Shown here: piece after piece, positions 1-11,994 of the stretch
Layout of the letters: every line of letters starts with the position of its first letter
How positions within the stretch are numbered: position 1 is the first letter of the stretch
Source: Agrypnia vestita
Lineage: Eukaryota > Arthropoda > Insecta > Trichoptera > Phryganeidae
NCBI GenBank assembly: GCA_016648135.1
Contig: JADDOH010001520.1
Location: 1 to 64,000 of the forward strand
DNA: 64,000 nt
Direction of reading: 5' to 3'
Notes under the pieces: model-generated
The model's input: only the letters and a program-made list of their open reading frames with translations
The model's database searches: none
Told to the model about the DNA's origin: nothing
Position numbers and translations under genes: made by a program

Positions 1-376
1 TATTGAAAATAATATTTTACCTTGGACATGTAAACGTTGTCGGTTTTATTACTCGGTTTATTTATTTTCGAATCTAAAATCCCGTGATGCGAGTTAAAAA
101 TAATTCTTCACGATATTCGCAGAAATGGCGAGCGTTATGTTATATTATATATATGAAAAAATATGGTAATCTTATGGGACGTTTCCTTGAATCTTTCAAA
201 CGTAACATGACAACATTTAATAATCCCTGAATTGCAAAAATGCTTAATGATTCGAGAAGAATAATAAAAAAATTGAATTAAAAGTAGGTATACTAAATAT
301 ATTAGTTTTTAAAATTTTTTTGTTAATCAATTAGAAAAGACATACAGAAAAATCAAATTAACGTAAAAATATTTGA

Positions 377-452
377 GCTGCTAGCGGGATTCGAACCAAC
401 GGACCTCCATTCTATCCGGGGATGGCGCGTTATCCAATTTCGCCACGGCAGC
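377..452 (-). pseudogene. tRNA-Arg-like sequence, left foldback arm
   Basis: On the minus strand this 76-nt block has an A-box-like TGGCGAAATTGGATAACGC, a B-box GGTTCGAATCC and a partly pairing acceptor stem (GCTGCCG against CTAGCAGC). The anticodon arm is abnormal: CCAT pairs with ATGG around an 11-nt loop containing CCCCGG, so it would not form a standard 7-nt loop. It resembles a tRNA-Arg(CCG)-derived pol III promoter, as found at SINE heads, more than a working tRNA. Confidence 0.6.
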
Positions 453-550
453 TTGGTAAATTAAAGAAAAATTTTCAACCTTATATCTATATAGTTACTT
501 TTTAATTGATTTAAATTTTTATTCCATTTTTAAAGCAACCTTCTTACCAA

Positions 551-626
551 GCTGCCGTGGCAAAATTGGATAACGCGCCATCCCCGGAAATTATGGAGGT
601 CCGTTGGTTCGAATCCCAGTAGCAGC
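551..626 (+). pseudogene. tRNA-Arg-like sequence, right foldback arm
   Basis: This is the plus-strand partner of the tRNA-like block at 377-452. It has the same A-box and B-box layout (GGTTCGAATCCC) and the same aberrant anticodon arm. It differs by a few substitutions, for example GCAAAATTGG instead of GCGAAATTGG. It is probably not a functional tRNA. Confidence 0.6.
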
Positions 627-688
627 TAAATTTGTTTTTATTAATTTTATTTTCCTGTACGTCTTTTCTAATTGATTAACAAAAAATT

Positions 689-1064
689 GTTTAGTAATTC
701 ACAGAACTTTGTTCTGAAATTGCAACTTCACGATAATAATGTGATTTCTTTACTATATTTCATTTTTTTAAAAATAATTCGAATATGAACCAACTAGGCA
801 TCAACTGATATTTTTTCTGGTTAGAGTTTTCTGGGATTTTCTGACATAATATGTATTTCAATGCGTGTCTGCCATACGTCAACACATCATTGAAGTCACA
901 TCACTATAATGGAATCTGAAATGAACTGAAAAAACTGAAACAAGAAAAAATATCAAATCCTGAGAATTCATATTTGTAGTAAAAATCGATTTTTTTATGA
1001 AGATTATTAAGTTTTAAACTGTGTTTTGTGCACACAACACAACAAAACAATCGTGACGAAATTT
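689..1064. other. Mostly unassigned AT-rich DNA with one short repeat fragment
   Basis: At about 818-850 there is a diverged copy of the block GTTTTCTGGGATATTCTGCC, which recurs at 22172, 25255, 27698 and 54102. No coding potential or RNA gene is visible in the rest. Confidence 0.5.
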
Positions 1065-1277
1065 CTTGTAATTTTTTTTATTAAAAATAAAAATTAGAGC
1101 GGAATATAGCATCAATGTATCGTAGAATGTTGCATCAATATTCTTACTATTTTCTAACTAAGCTAAACGCTTGTTTTATGAAAATAGGCTAACTTGCTAG
1201 TTTTTTATATAGGGGCTTCAACCAACATCCACTGGATTACTAGACAATAGTCATAACCACTAGATAAAAAGCTACTC
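1065..1277 (-). mobile_element. tRNA-derived SINE, diverged copy
   Basis: The minus strand begins GAGTAGC with a decayed tRNA-like head. It continues through the family-specific body (AAGCGTTTAGCTTAG, then AGTAAGAATATTGATG) toward an A-rich tail. Better copies are at 44271, 56659 and 62473. This one has many substitutions in the head and an AT-rich replacement of the tail, so it is an old insertion. Confidence 0.65.
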
Positions 1278-1552
1278 TTTACGAGAAAACCAAAAAACAA
1301 AGTCATATTTTACTATCACATGTACTATCCTATATTTATATGTATTATGTGTGTATGTATCAGAAAAATTAACTGCATTTTTTCCAATAAACCAAAAAAA
1401 ATAAATTTTTATAAATTATATTTCATTTCATTTCAGCATATATAATAGTCATCTTTTAAATTTATTTTCATGTTAAGTAGGTACTTTTTATTATCATTTT
1501 CCATATATAACTTTTTAATATTTCGATCTATACTTCGATTTTTAAATTTTAT

Positions 1553-1603
1553 TTTTGTTATCCTGACGAAGAAGCCATTGGCTTCGAAACATGTTGAATT
1601 TTT
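1553..1603 (+). ncRNA. Hammerhead-ribozyme-like motif of Penelope-like family 1
   Basis: The core CTGACGA lies at 1563-1569. One extra A follows, then a 6-bp stem II (GAAGCC / GGCTTC, 3-nt loop), then GAAA at 1586-1589. CATGTT follows, giving the very short palindromic stem III (ACATGT) expected of minimal type I hammerheads, with predicted cleavage after T1595. Stem I pairs only about 2 bp, so this copy is probably weak or inactive. Confidence 0.6.
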
Positions 1604-1651
1604 TCAATAAATTAGTGGCGTTTACAAAGTTAATTTATATAAATTATAATT

Positions 1652-1800
1652 ATGTCACCACAAAATAAATTTGCTATATTTGAAGAAGAAGAAATGAAAT
1701 ATATTTTAGAACAGTTTTTGATAACGAAATTACATTCTTCCAGGGATTTTCTTAGGTCAACTTGGCGTTATTATCGCAGGTTTATTCCTTATGTAACTAC
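1652..1800 (+). pseudogene. N-terminal fragment of a Penelope-like protein
   Basis: An ATG opens the frame MSPQNKFAIFEEEEMKYILE and continues about 30 more codons before running into the LINE junction. The same start (with MLPQ) occurs at about 24621 beside another copy of the same terminal repeat, so the ATG and first codons belong to the repeat family. No reverse transcriptase motifs remain. The protein identity is inferred from its position after a Penelope-type terminal repeat. Confidence 0.55.
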
Positions 1801-1804
1801 AAAT

Positions 1805-2035
1805 ATCTTCTTCTTTTTCTTTTGTTAGATCTATCCATCTATGGTAGAGAAAACTACGCCTCCTAGGATGATGAGGTCCAGCTGTCCCTCCATCTTTTAG
1901 GTGGTCTTCCCTGTTGGCGTTGTCCAGAGCGGATTTCGTTAGATGCTATGTGCACGAGCCTTCACTGTCCATCCTGTCTACGTGATCCCTCCAGAATCTC
2001 ATTCTGAATTTACTCCATCGTGCTACGTCCTCTAT
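1805..2035 (-). pseudogene. 3' end of an RTE-like LINE
   Basis: On the minus strand, residues such as RWSKFRMRFWRDHVDRMD are followed by frame-shifted GRPPKRW-type sequence. This is the C-terminal signature of RTE-like LINE polyproteins. It ends in a GAA-rich tail (GAAAAAGAAGAAG) at about 1805-1822, the 3' end. The fragment is 5'-truncated with stops and at least one frame shift. It abuts the broken Penelope-like ORF and so probably inserted into it. Confidence 0.7.
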
Positions 2036-2333
2036 TTCACAGATTTTTCATTGTACATATAACTGAAAAAATACGTTACAATATATTTGGCTGTTGTGCA
2101 ACCGTCTGGTTTCGCATATGAAATAAGTTGTGCAAATTTAACATATATATAACTTTCAAAACTTTTAAACATGTGGTAGTCTGTACGATGACGGACGGAA
2201 TTAAGATAGAAATATGTTTCCCTTCTTAATCTCCGCCGATGAAGATTGATTCCGACATCCAAAATATACGCTCCGAAGTAGCTACGTACACAGCTGACAA
2301 ATTGTACTTACAGAGTTCCTCCTAGTATATCGA

Positions 2334-2590
2334 GTGCGGATCCAATCTCCAATTCTCCCGGCTTCGTCGAATCCGGAACAGATCGATCTGTCTATTCCGA
2401 AAGACTGTTGTGAACTCAGACTGCGTCTACGTCGGATTCGGATACCACACGATAAAGGAATATCAGTTCTCAAAAGAAAAATACACTTCGCACACACTTC
2501 GCAAATACACTTCGCTTCAAAAGAAAAATACACTTCGCACACACTTCGCTTTCCAACTCTCAACTGGTCGGATTTATTAAAGTTTTAAAT
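2334..2590. repeat. Partial tandem duplication in otherwise unassigned DNA
   Basis: From about 2470 to 2551 a unit of roughly 48 bp is repeated about 1.7 times. It contains AAAAGAAAAATACACTTCGC and two copies of ACACACTTCGC. Open frames cross it on both strands (2334-2588 plus, 2282-2563 minus), but neither shows a recognisable domain, so I do not call a gene. 2040-2333 holds nothing recognisable. Confidence 0.5.
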
Positions 2591-2739
2591 CCTGGCTAGC
2601 GATTGACGTAGAACATTTCAGATATCAGTTTCAACTAATCACACCAATACAGTCTATGATGGGTGGAATTGGTGATTGTTACATTTTGTAAACTAATTAC
2701 TCAAACCAGCCGTACGATAAGTCATAATCCCTATAAACA

Positions 2740-2895
2740 TCCAAAAAGACTTCCATACCAACTTTAACTTTCATTTAAAAAATAGCTTGGTCTTTATGAG
2801 ACATCTATAATGTATCTTGTTTTATTATCTGTAGGCTTAATACATGGATAATAAAATGAACCTCGTACTGTACTCTATACATATTCGTTGTATAG
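2740..2895 (+). repeat. Dispersed repeat D, copy 1
   Basis: It shares the core ATAGCTT..GTCTTTATGAGACATCTATAATGTATCTT with copies at 39440-39620 and 50170-50410. Those copies sit near TAAATAAATAAA-type tails, suggesting the 3' untranslated part of a LINE. Assignment is tentative. Confidence 0.45.
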
Positions 2896-4495
2896 GTACT
2901 AAAATTTTACCCACAACACCTAAAGAAGTATAATTCGAAGAACTAGAGTTCTATATTCCGCGTTTGTGCCCAACATAAAATAACGTTATACAGTGAAATG
3001 TGCTAAGGAACATAATCGCTTATCAATGTCACTGTGGGAACTGAATCTAAATTGCCCAAACGTGGCGGTTATTTACTTACCCTAGATAAGACGTTTAAGC
3101 TCTTATTCCCCCCACGTGTAATTTAAGTTCCCGATCCAAACATCAGTTTGATGGCCAAAATATTCCAAGAACTGTCTTAGAACCGAGTTACGAAATGCCC
3201 CCAGGATTACCCGCCTTAGAGCGTAATTAACATTTGTTAAAATGATTACGGTCGTGCGGTGACGTTAGTTTCTGCTCCTAGTTGACAATGTTTTTTTTAA
3301 ATATTACGAAACTTGTAGCTAAAAAATCCTAGTAAAAATACTAGAGAATTATGGTCTATTCGTATCAAACAACTATTTACGTAATCAAGGTATGCATTAT
3401 TCCATGACCCAAAATGCAGAACGAATGTAATGAATAGGCACATCATTACGTGTAATGTGCAACATTTAAACGAACTGAGCGATCGTATCGATGTATATAA
3501 TGACGTCATCAAAAGCACAAGACAGAAGATCACTTGCATGAAGGTACTCACCTCATAAATTATACGGTAAATGGAGCAATCTAACATGGAGTTATTAAAA
3601 AATAAAGTAACCCATAAACAGCTTCACATTTTCAAAAAAAGTTTTTTTTTTACTTTATCTGGTAGCTTGAAGTATTAGGAATAATTTGAGTCATCACTCA
3701 TTCAAATATTCTAAAAATTGCCTCAGTTGTAGCAATTGGAAACTAGCGTGGTAGGTAAATTGGAATTTAGCATTGTAGGTGTGCATAGAATTTTTAAACG
3801 AATTACAATATTCTTTTGCGTTTTTCTCGAAACTCCTTTTTTCAGACTTTAGGAGATATTTCAAGAACTATTTGGGCGATTTTATTCAAATTTTGTACCT
3901 ACATATCTTATTAGTAAAATTATCTACGACGATGTCAAACAATGATATTAAAATGAATTTTATTTGTGCAATAATTGCGTAATTTTTTGAAGAATTTGAA
4001 TGTATTTCTTGACGCCTCAAGGTGATGTTACCTCGTAACCGAAGATAATAAATGAAAATATGCTGTATTGCAAAAAAATTAACACATAAATTACAAAATT
4101 AAACATATAAATAACAGTAAACTACCAATATAGAAATGAATCGCGTCTGGTGCAAAATATTGGAGACCCCATTTCGAACGGATACTGAAACTGGCGATAT
4201 CCGGCAAGCAAGTCCAACAAATCCATATCCTTTTTATGATTGCAGTACGGCAATTTACATTCATCCGGGTCCTCGAATGAAAATGACACATCGGAAAATT
4301 TGCAGTCCGGACCAATAAGAAAGAGCTCGAAAGCAAATTTAAAAGCAATCAAATATAATCAACTATCCTAATTTCGAATGTCTGTCTGATGACTCTCTTC
4401 CCTTTCAACATATCAAACCAATAAAATCATCTCCTATCCCACGCATACATCAGAATATACCAAGATACCAGATACCAAAATATACTAGAATTTAA
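2896..4495. other. AT-rich DNA without recognisable genes
   Basis: I read both strands and found only short open frames (under about 100 codons) with no motif, no tRNA-like block and no repeat shared with the rest of the window. It may be host intergenic or intronic sequence, or highly decayed repeats. Confidence 0.5.
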
Positions 4496-4915
4496 TCTAT
4501 ATTAATATTATAAAGAGGAAAGATTTGATTGTTTGTTTGCATTGAATGGGCTCCGAAACTACTGGACCTATTTGAAAAATTCTTTCATATTTAGAATCCT
4601 ATATTATTCCTGATGAACATAAGCTATAGAATATTTTCAAAAACGTTAGGGATCCGTATGAAAACTTCATTAATGTAACCCAACGTGTGAAAAAATACCA
4701 AACAAAACTTATATCGCGTACGCTGCGGAAATTTTTGACAATAGAGCCAAGTGATGTACTACAGTTTTATAGAGGACATTAATATCTACAAAAAAGTCTT
4801 AATACCATATATCTAAGTATTACAGTTATGTTACAATAACTTGTTTTTTAGAGAACAGGGAAACTTATTTTTTACTTAATCCTTAACCCGTGCAACGCCG
4901 GGTATGACCAGCTAG
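4496..4915 (+). mobile_element. Non-autonomous Helitron, full length
   Basis: The element begins TCTATATTAATATTATAAAG and ends with a GC-rich hairpin (CCCGTGCAACGCCGGG) about 10 bp before the terminal CTAG. It lies between a 5' A and a 3' T. This fits the Helitron rules: 5' TC, 3' hairpin plus CTRR, insertion between A and T, no target duplication and no terminal inverted repeat. The block GGCTCCGAAACTACTGGACC is typical of a widespread insect Helitron group. At about 420 bp it carries no Rep/helicase ORF and depends on a partner. Confidence 0.8.
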
Positions 4916-4929
4916 TATCAAGTATGAAG

Positions 4930-5235
4930 AGTATCGTCGAATGGTGAGGCAGATACTGGAAATTTGTCACCTAACAATGCACATTTTATACACTTTACGC
5001 ATTAATATTTATTAGTGTTTACTTTCAGCTTTCCTCCTTATAATAACTGAGTTTTTCATTGTTAAATTAATATTTTAATTTTAATGTTAATGTTGAATTA
5101 AAAAAAGTCCGTTAAATAAGTCTGTAATATTATCATTGTATTATCTGTGTTTATAATTGTGGGAGACATAAATATTTTCTTATATTATTTTCATACCATG
5201 TATTTATGTCTTTCTGCTGGATGACCAAATAAAAA
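4930..5235 (+). repeat. Dispersed repeat E, copy 1, with A-rich tail
   Basis: It begins GTGAGGCAGATACTGG and ends near GTGGGAGACATAAA before a poly-A-rich tail. A second copy lies at 53038-53265 in the same orientation. The A-rich 3' end suggests a retroposed sequence (SINE or LINE 3' end). No ORF is visible. Confidence 0.6.
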
Positions 5236-5340
5236 AAAAAAAATAAAAAAATAAAAAAAAAAATATATATATATATATACATTATATAACATATATATAT
5301 ATATATTAATAGCTCTATATATATATATCTATCACTATAT
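5229..5340. repeat. A-rich run passing into (TA)n microsatellite
   Basis: A poly-A-rich tail of about 35 bp grades into interrupted TA repeats. It is the low-complexity end of repeat E. Confidence 0.8.
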
Positions 5341-7833
5341 TATACTCTCTCATATCTAAATTCATCGTTTTTAGTGATCCATTAGGCCGCAATATAGCGC
5401 CATCTATTCCTTGATCTTGCCTTTTCGATTCAGTCTGCTGGGCGTTAGCCTACCTCTAGCAGGGCTGTTTTGATATTATCCGCCGATAAATACGACGGTT
5501 AAATAAACAAAATATTTTACTATTTAAAATAATGCGTGAGAAACCATCTTATGAAGTTGTGGAATAATAAACCTGATTGACAACGCACTTTTAATATGAC
5601 GTGTTCAGAAATCACCGTTGGAAATGAATCGACTTAAAATACCATCGTGAATCAGAGATAGCCATATTCTTGTCCCATTCATGAATAATGTTTTCCGAGC
5701 TTCAGTTCCCCGCCGCTTCAAAGCCAAGATACAGCCAACTACGGCAGCAGACTGCGTAGTAAATATTTTATCAAAGCCGTCATTACCTGGTCATGTATTA
5801 TTTATGAATTGCTAGCTGCTGACGGATGTTACAAAATAAAGCGATATGTGAAGTGACAGTGGACAGCGAATTTAATAATAATATGGTAAGTTTATAGACA
5901 AAGAGTCACGCGAACAGTATCGTATTTATGTTGATATTTAATTCTTTCTTCGTTGCTAACCCTAGCCAACCTCAGGACCTTTTGTTCTGACCCCAGGGAT
6001 TTAAAACTTCAAAATAATAGGTGTTTCTTGAAACCTGGCATGTCACACCTAGAGCTGTAAACGGTTAAGTGGTCAACGGCGATGTCGCGGCGGGACACGC
6101 ATGTATACTTGTATGCAGCCATGGGGCGTTTATCAGGCTAAGTTATTATAAGTGATCACAAAGATTTAAATTTTGGTGTGTGCATACGAAGCGTCAGCAA
6201 CAATTCACCATGAAGGTAGTGGTGAATATTGAAGCGTCTTGCGAAACTTCTCAGCTTGTCATATTTGACAAAGATTCACCGCATTAGATTCTTCAGCCAT
6301 GATGTCCTCGTCTTTCAGAAAATTATCAGCTACCATATTTGTCTTTGAATGAATTAGATGACGAGATGCAGGATCTGTTTTTGTTTCTTCCAGTCTTCCT
6401 ACCGTTAAAGTTCCAGAAACATCTGGATATGTTTCTGGTAGTCTACGTATTTCCACAATATTGCAAATTCGTGGGCGTGTGGTTGACTTGGTAACAGGAA
6501 ACCACGCCATGCTAGGTCGATGCTGTGCCCAACACAAATCTACTGATCCCCATAAAACTGCATATACCATCCCGAGTGCAATACTCTCGAAGAAAATCTC
6601 TTGATTTTACTCTGGTTCAGGATTTTCTATAGGGAACTTGGAATTTTATAGATAGGGCAGGTAACTACTTGCCAAATTCTCCAGGTATATCGCCATGGTA
6701 TCATTATTTGGTTCGCTATACTGCCTATTGACTGCAAATACTTAAAAGGCCACCCAAAGTTGCATGCACAAATTAAAAGTATCTTTGTGTTTGCCGCAAA
6801 AAAAATCAACCGCTCATTCAGGGGTACGTAGAGAATCTATGGCTTTGTGGCAACTCTAATAAACACAGAGAATTTCGCGTTCATAGATATACCTATAGAG
6901 CTCTCGACCAGAGACTACGGAGGATATTTACCCGAACAAGACTATCATTACCTTTCTGAAAAATGCATTTGGAGAAAATGGAGATTTGGAGAAAGTTTTC
7001 TATTCTCTTGATTCAAAGAGAACCGTAAGTATTAAATAAATGTGATACTATTGCAAATCAATATCATTATCGTTTTCGTATTTCTTATAATAAAACAATC
7101 ATATTTTAAAAGGGATGTTTTTGCACTCAATTTAAAGAAAAATGTATCAAATGCAAATGAATCATTTTTAAAACAATAATGGAAAGTCGTACAAAGATGA
7201 TCTTTTGGTACGTAGTAGAACTAAAAATGTACAAAAGTATCACATTCTCAACTCAAAAACGTTTTATTGGAATGATGATAGTCTTGCAACCGGGACGCGA
7301 TATGAGTATTACGAGAGTTCCTATATAAAGCAATTCATACTACCGCCGTATATTCTTGCTCGCTGTCTTCGCCTCATTACTTTCTTACTAGGGGTCGTGA
7401 CCTCCCTGCCGTCGCGCACGATTCACCAGCATTTTCCATTTAATTCGATTCAGAGAAGAATGCATAACTGAAGAGATTGTAGGATCGCACAGACACCACT
7501 TATTGGTCACTCCACCGCATTAGCAATAATCCACTCACCGTTCTCCAATCATTCAGGGACCACAAATATTTATAAAAAATGTCATTATTGCGGTTGAGTA
7601 AGGTATGTCCAAATTATCCAAAGATGCGGCGAAGACATGTAGTGAAAAATTTAGCTTCTAATAAAATATTCTCCAATCATAAGGGTTCTGTTTTCTGTAT
7701 CTAACAATCATTATAAGTACCTACAATTTGATAATTCATATAACGCCATTTTCATAAAAATTCCAACCCAAGGATGCTTTACACAAAAATTGTACAGTCC
7801 TACACTAGTATTTAAAATGTAATATTTAACATA
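5341..7833. other. No recognisable gene; one unidentified 103-codon frame
   Basis: The minus-strand frame 6259-6570 starts with ATG and has a fairly balanced composition but no motif I can name. It has no neighbouring TE signature. It could be an old exon or a chance ORF. Nothing else is supported here. Confidence 0.4.
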
Positions 7834-7870
7834 ACGCAGTTTTAAAATCAGTCCGATTTTAAAACTGCGT
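7834..7870. repeat. Perfect 16-bp hairpin
   Basis: ACGCAGTTTTAAAATC (7834-7849) and its exact complement (7855-7870) flank a 5-nt loop AGTCC. It is not followed by other transposon landmarks. It could be the centre of a decayed foldback element. Confidence 0.8.
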
Positions 7871-10800
7871 CATTTGTTGACGTATTTCATACTTCTGAAT
7901 TTTTATTTTTAAATAGTAATTAAAGTTTTTAATAAAAAATTATAACTATTTAATTGTGGTTGAAGTCTAACAGTGCGAGAGCAAGTAAAATATGTCGTTT
8001 AAAATGATATATTTATATGAATAAAAAGCGTTTTAAAATCATAAAAAATGTAAAAATTTCTTGCAAATCTATAATAACTTAAGTAATATTTAACATTTCT
8101 TAATTATTTTAGTATAGTTTAATCATCATAATGCTAGACACTGCACCCTTCCACTAACTTCTACACATTAACAGTCTTATTATATACAAAGGTCTTATAC
8201 TAAAAAGACTCAAAAAGATACAGAATCGATTCTTAAAGTATCTTAATTTTCGCTGCTATCGAGCCAAAGTAACTTTTTCAGCAGTATTTTCCATTTTCTT
8301 TAAAATCCCGCTCTTACATACTCGAAGAAACACAGACGACGTCATGTTCTATTTAAAATAGCCATCTCCCCAATAGACTGTCAAAGTCAGAGAGTGAAAA
8401 AACGAAACCTACTTATTACAGTACACTTTCCTTCCTTCCACTCACTTCAAGGAAATCGGCTTATTCAAGCAAATCATACGTTTTTTTACACAATTCTTTT
8501 CACACAAGTAATCAACACAACACAACAATGCAATCAAATCAAGTATAATCAAATATAATCACACGATTTCTGATCTCATCCCTATTCCATCTTCCCTCCC
8601 CTCCTCTCTCTGTCTCCTATGCAATTTACTTTTATATTGTTTTGTATTATTGATTGAAACCATTCTCACTAGTATCCGCTAACCTAATGTATTCGTGTAA
8701 TTGGTAAAAAAATTCTATACCTTATTTTCTGTTCTACTTATTCCAAATATGCCGTATGAATCCCAAAAAAAAAAGTGTCCAAACCGGACGTACATATATA
8801 TCTGTGAGCTAAAGAAAACTGAATGAGTCAAAAAATGGAAGTTTTTAGGAAAGCAAAAACAAAATATGGGAATTTCGTTTGTTTACGAAATTTCTCTTAA
8901 AACCTTTGTTATTTTCATCAAATTTTTATACGAGTAGTTTTGTTTTATGCACAAGAACGTTGAACCAAGTTGACAAATGTCGTTATTTCTTGCCAATTTT
9001 TTCAAATGATTAATCATTAAATAAATAAATCATGTCATTTGTTATTTTTCCAAAAAATTAAAGAGTAGTCACATTTTATTTTATTTTCTAACTCATCTAA
9101 TTTTTCATTGCTAGATATTATGTTTCTTAAGAATAACTCTGCATACTTAACTCAAAACTGGATTTTATTGACACGTTAATTTTTCCTTTCGCCCGCAGAT
9201 ATTAAGTTCGACTTACTCCCAAGCCGATGTAATTCACTGTTCATGGATATTAAATCATATATTTTTTGATCAAAAATACACGACAGAACAGGAATGTGTA
9301 GAAATTTTCTAATGTTTATAGTGCCGGTTTGCTTGAATGCTTGTATTATGTTGTATGTATCTATTAACGAGTTTTCACTCGAATGTACAAATCAGTAATT
9401 TCATTGATAATTGCGAATTCGCTAACGATTGAATGTTTATAAAAGCATCGAGGCACTCGCTGATGCCACGCTACGCTAACGCGAAAATAAATATCAAATT
9501 GCTCATAAATATAATGACGGCCTGGCGTTACATCCGGTATTTTGTACACAAGGAGCGTGTACCAAATTACCAACATTTATTGGGGACTACGTCACGAAGT
9601 GCATGATAATTAGGAAGTAATCAAATCCATCACTGCTTATCCGATAAAGAGAAAATTATTAAAGTACTAGCAGAAAGCAATAAAACTTATATTTTAACGT
9701 TTTAAATATAATATATTACCAAAAATAGGGAAGTGATGTAATAAAATGGGCTTTTATTTATTTACGTAGTTTATTGTATAGAAGTCCGTGTTTATTTTAA
9801 ATTAAATTTAAAATTAATTAAATTTTTGTAAATATTATTATTAAGTTCTGCAAGTTTGCGTAAAGCGCTATTTTAAATATTGGTTACACCTTCCCCTGTG
9901 TATAATTAGATGTTTTCGGTGAAGCCTATATATATATTAAAATTATTTTTTCCCTAGACACTCATTATTACAGATTTCCCGGTTTATGTTATGCTTAATT
10001 ATCGAAATTCCCCGTTTTCTCCAAGTGATTAACTGAATTCTTTGAAAGTGCCTCTATTTAGTTGTTATTTTATTTCAACTCGTGAAATTATTACGTTAAA
10101 TAATATTTAAATTTATGTCCTTGTTTTTAGGTTTATTAAAAATTTTAAGGGGTGGAGAGAAGACAAGTTTTTGTTGACTATTAGTCTTATATTTGAATCA
10201 TTTATGCGCTGGCGCGTTATTATTTTTAAGTGGGACATGGTTTTCCTTTAATAGATCTATCTATTTCCATATCATACTATAACATTTATTTTAAGAAAAA
10301 TAATTAAGGATCTAATACTGTAAAATATTTCAGTATACACAGAAACGATACATTTAAATGAATAATCGTATTGACCCCTGGAAATCTTAACTCCTTCATC
10401 ATATTAATGTCCCAAGTAAACGAACAGGAGCACCAAATCTTTTTCATTTGGATGCAAATGTGATACAAAGTTATTTGACCGCTTCACAGATTCACAGTCA
10501 GACAGTAATGCAACAACGTATGATATCATTTATGTACACCGCTTGCAGTTTGTTGTCTTTAAAATAAATGTTAATTTAACGTGTTAATAATAATTATTAC
10601 TAATTTTTTAAAACCTCAAAATTTTAAAAATTTCTTTTAAAAATCCATTATTTTAATATAAAAAATATATTTATTCACCTACTATTTTCATCTGATGAAG
10701 GGATTCGACAGAGCCATTATTATTATTAATATGTAATTAATTGATATAATAATTGTAAATAATTGTAAAACAATTACAATTATTTATTAATTATAAAAAT

Positions 10801-11994
10801 TGTAATAATGTGTAATAGAGATTGTATAACAGACTGCCAATGGAAAAAAAAGGTGCAGCTCATCACACGCTGCTAATTATGCTAATGGATAATATTTAAG
10901 AATCACTTTATAAAATGGTTAAAGGTTTTAGAAAACAAAGAGATAAAAAAGATAGTAATTACGAATATTACCTAATAAAAAAATAAAATGATATAATGTT
11001 TAAAACAATGTTTGTAAGAATTAAAGTAAAGTAAAAAATTAAATGTAAAGTTCAAATTAAATGTAAGTTGTGAACAATGTTGTTGTAAGAATATTGTTGT
11101 ATACCGTGTCCACCTCGACACAGGATTGTCCTAATGAGGGAGTGCTGTTATCATTAATAAATACTGTAATCATTTGTAAATAAATAAATAAAAAATATTA
11201 TTAAGTAATAAAACATTAAACAAATATATGTCCTTTTATATTGTAATAATAAAAAAATATAGTATACTAGAAACTGATGCGTTAATGGTCGACTGTACAG
11301 TGACATGAGTAAAAAATCATCGATCTGCAAGTGACCTTATTTTCACTGTATTAAGCCTACTTTCATTTTTGCCAATTCTAGACTTCAATTCAAATGATTC
11401 TTTTGGATTTAATTGAAACGCTATTTTGGTGTCCTTTGATAGGGTCGACATTACAGTGATATAATTATTAATTTCAGATGAACTCTATAATTATTGAAAC
11501 CATACTTCCGGCATCTCTTATGTTTCTTTTTAACGGCGATTGTCGAAAAAATCCTTCACGGTTGATTGGAAAAATGGTTGTTGAATGAATAGTATCACAT
11601 GAATGAGTTTCCAACCTTCCATTTCCGTTCCGATAGCGTGGAAGCAATAAAAATAAAAATATGTGAACCATTAGACGTGTATAATTGGCTTCCGTGACTA
11701 ATGAAGTAACCCGAGCTAGTTCTAAGAAGTAGCCAAATGAAACGATAATTAACTACACTTTAATTTGTTCACCAAGCCACAAATTTAAAACCCAAGATGG
11801 ATATATGAGAAAGTGAAAAATTATTTATTAAATACCCTGAAATGCTGATTATTATCTTAAAAATACTTCAACAAAGAAATAAGCATTGGTATTTAATATT
11901 GCGTTTTTGATATTAATTTTTTCTGCAAAACCACCGTGGTTAATCGATTTGAATTGAATTTATAATTGACGTAAAATCAAACAGATTTGAAAAA
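7871..11994. other. AT-rich gene-poor stretch with a possible LINE tail
   Basis: The only landmark is 11095-11200, where sequence ending in TAAATAAATAAATAAA looks like a retrotransposon 3' tail. Otherwise there are only short open frames, all on AT-rich background and without motifs. Confidence 0.45.

Larger units (their letters stand above)
313..688. repeat. Foldback element whose arms each carry a tRNA-like sequence
   Basis: The left arm (about 313-475) and right arm (about 537-688) are imperfect reverse complements around a spacer of roughly 60 bp. Pairing includes the outer AT-rich ends (TTAATCAATTAGAAAAGAC and its complement), the tRNA-like blocks and the inner TTACCAAGCTGCC / GGCAGCTTGGTAA. 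This is either one foldback element or two SINE-like insertions head to head. The two arms differ at scattered positions and by small indels, so the duplication is not brand new. The 312 bp before it hold nothing recognisable. Confidence 0.85.
1430..1800 (+). mobile_element. Penelope-like element, 5' terminal repeat plus start of ORF
   Basis: A terminal-repeat segment (about 1430-1650) is followed by an ATG at 1652 that opens about 50 codons before the sequence breaks at a LINE tail near 1800. The terminal repeat matches 13790-13985 and the reverse complement of 24430-24610. It contains a hammerhead-like motif at 1563-1595. A terminal repeat with a hammerhead motif leading into the ORF is the known arrangement of Penelope-like retroelements. 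The element is 5' intact here and truncated after its N-terminal codons. Confidence 0.7.

Noticed and set aside
377..626. Two functional tRNA-Arg genes
   Set aside because: The anticodon arms are too long and do not close a 7-nt loop, acceptor stems are imperfect, and both lie in a foldback repeat.
6259..6570. 103-codon minus-strand ORF as a host gene
   Set aside because: No recognisable domain, no splice or promoter context and no repeat relation; kept only as an unidentified frame within a gene-poor stretch.
10690..10715. CTGATGAAGGGATTCGAC as another hammerhead core
   Set aside because: No hairpin followed by GAAA can be formed; only the first box matches.
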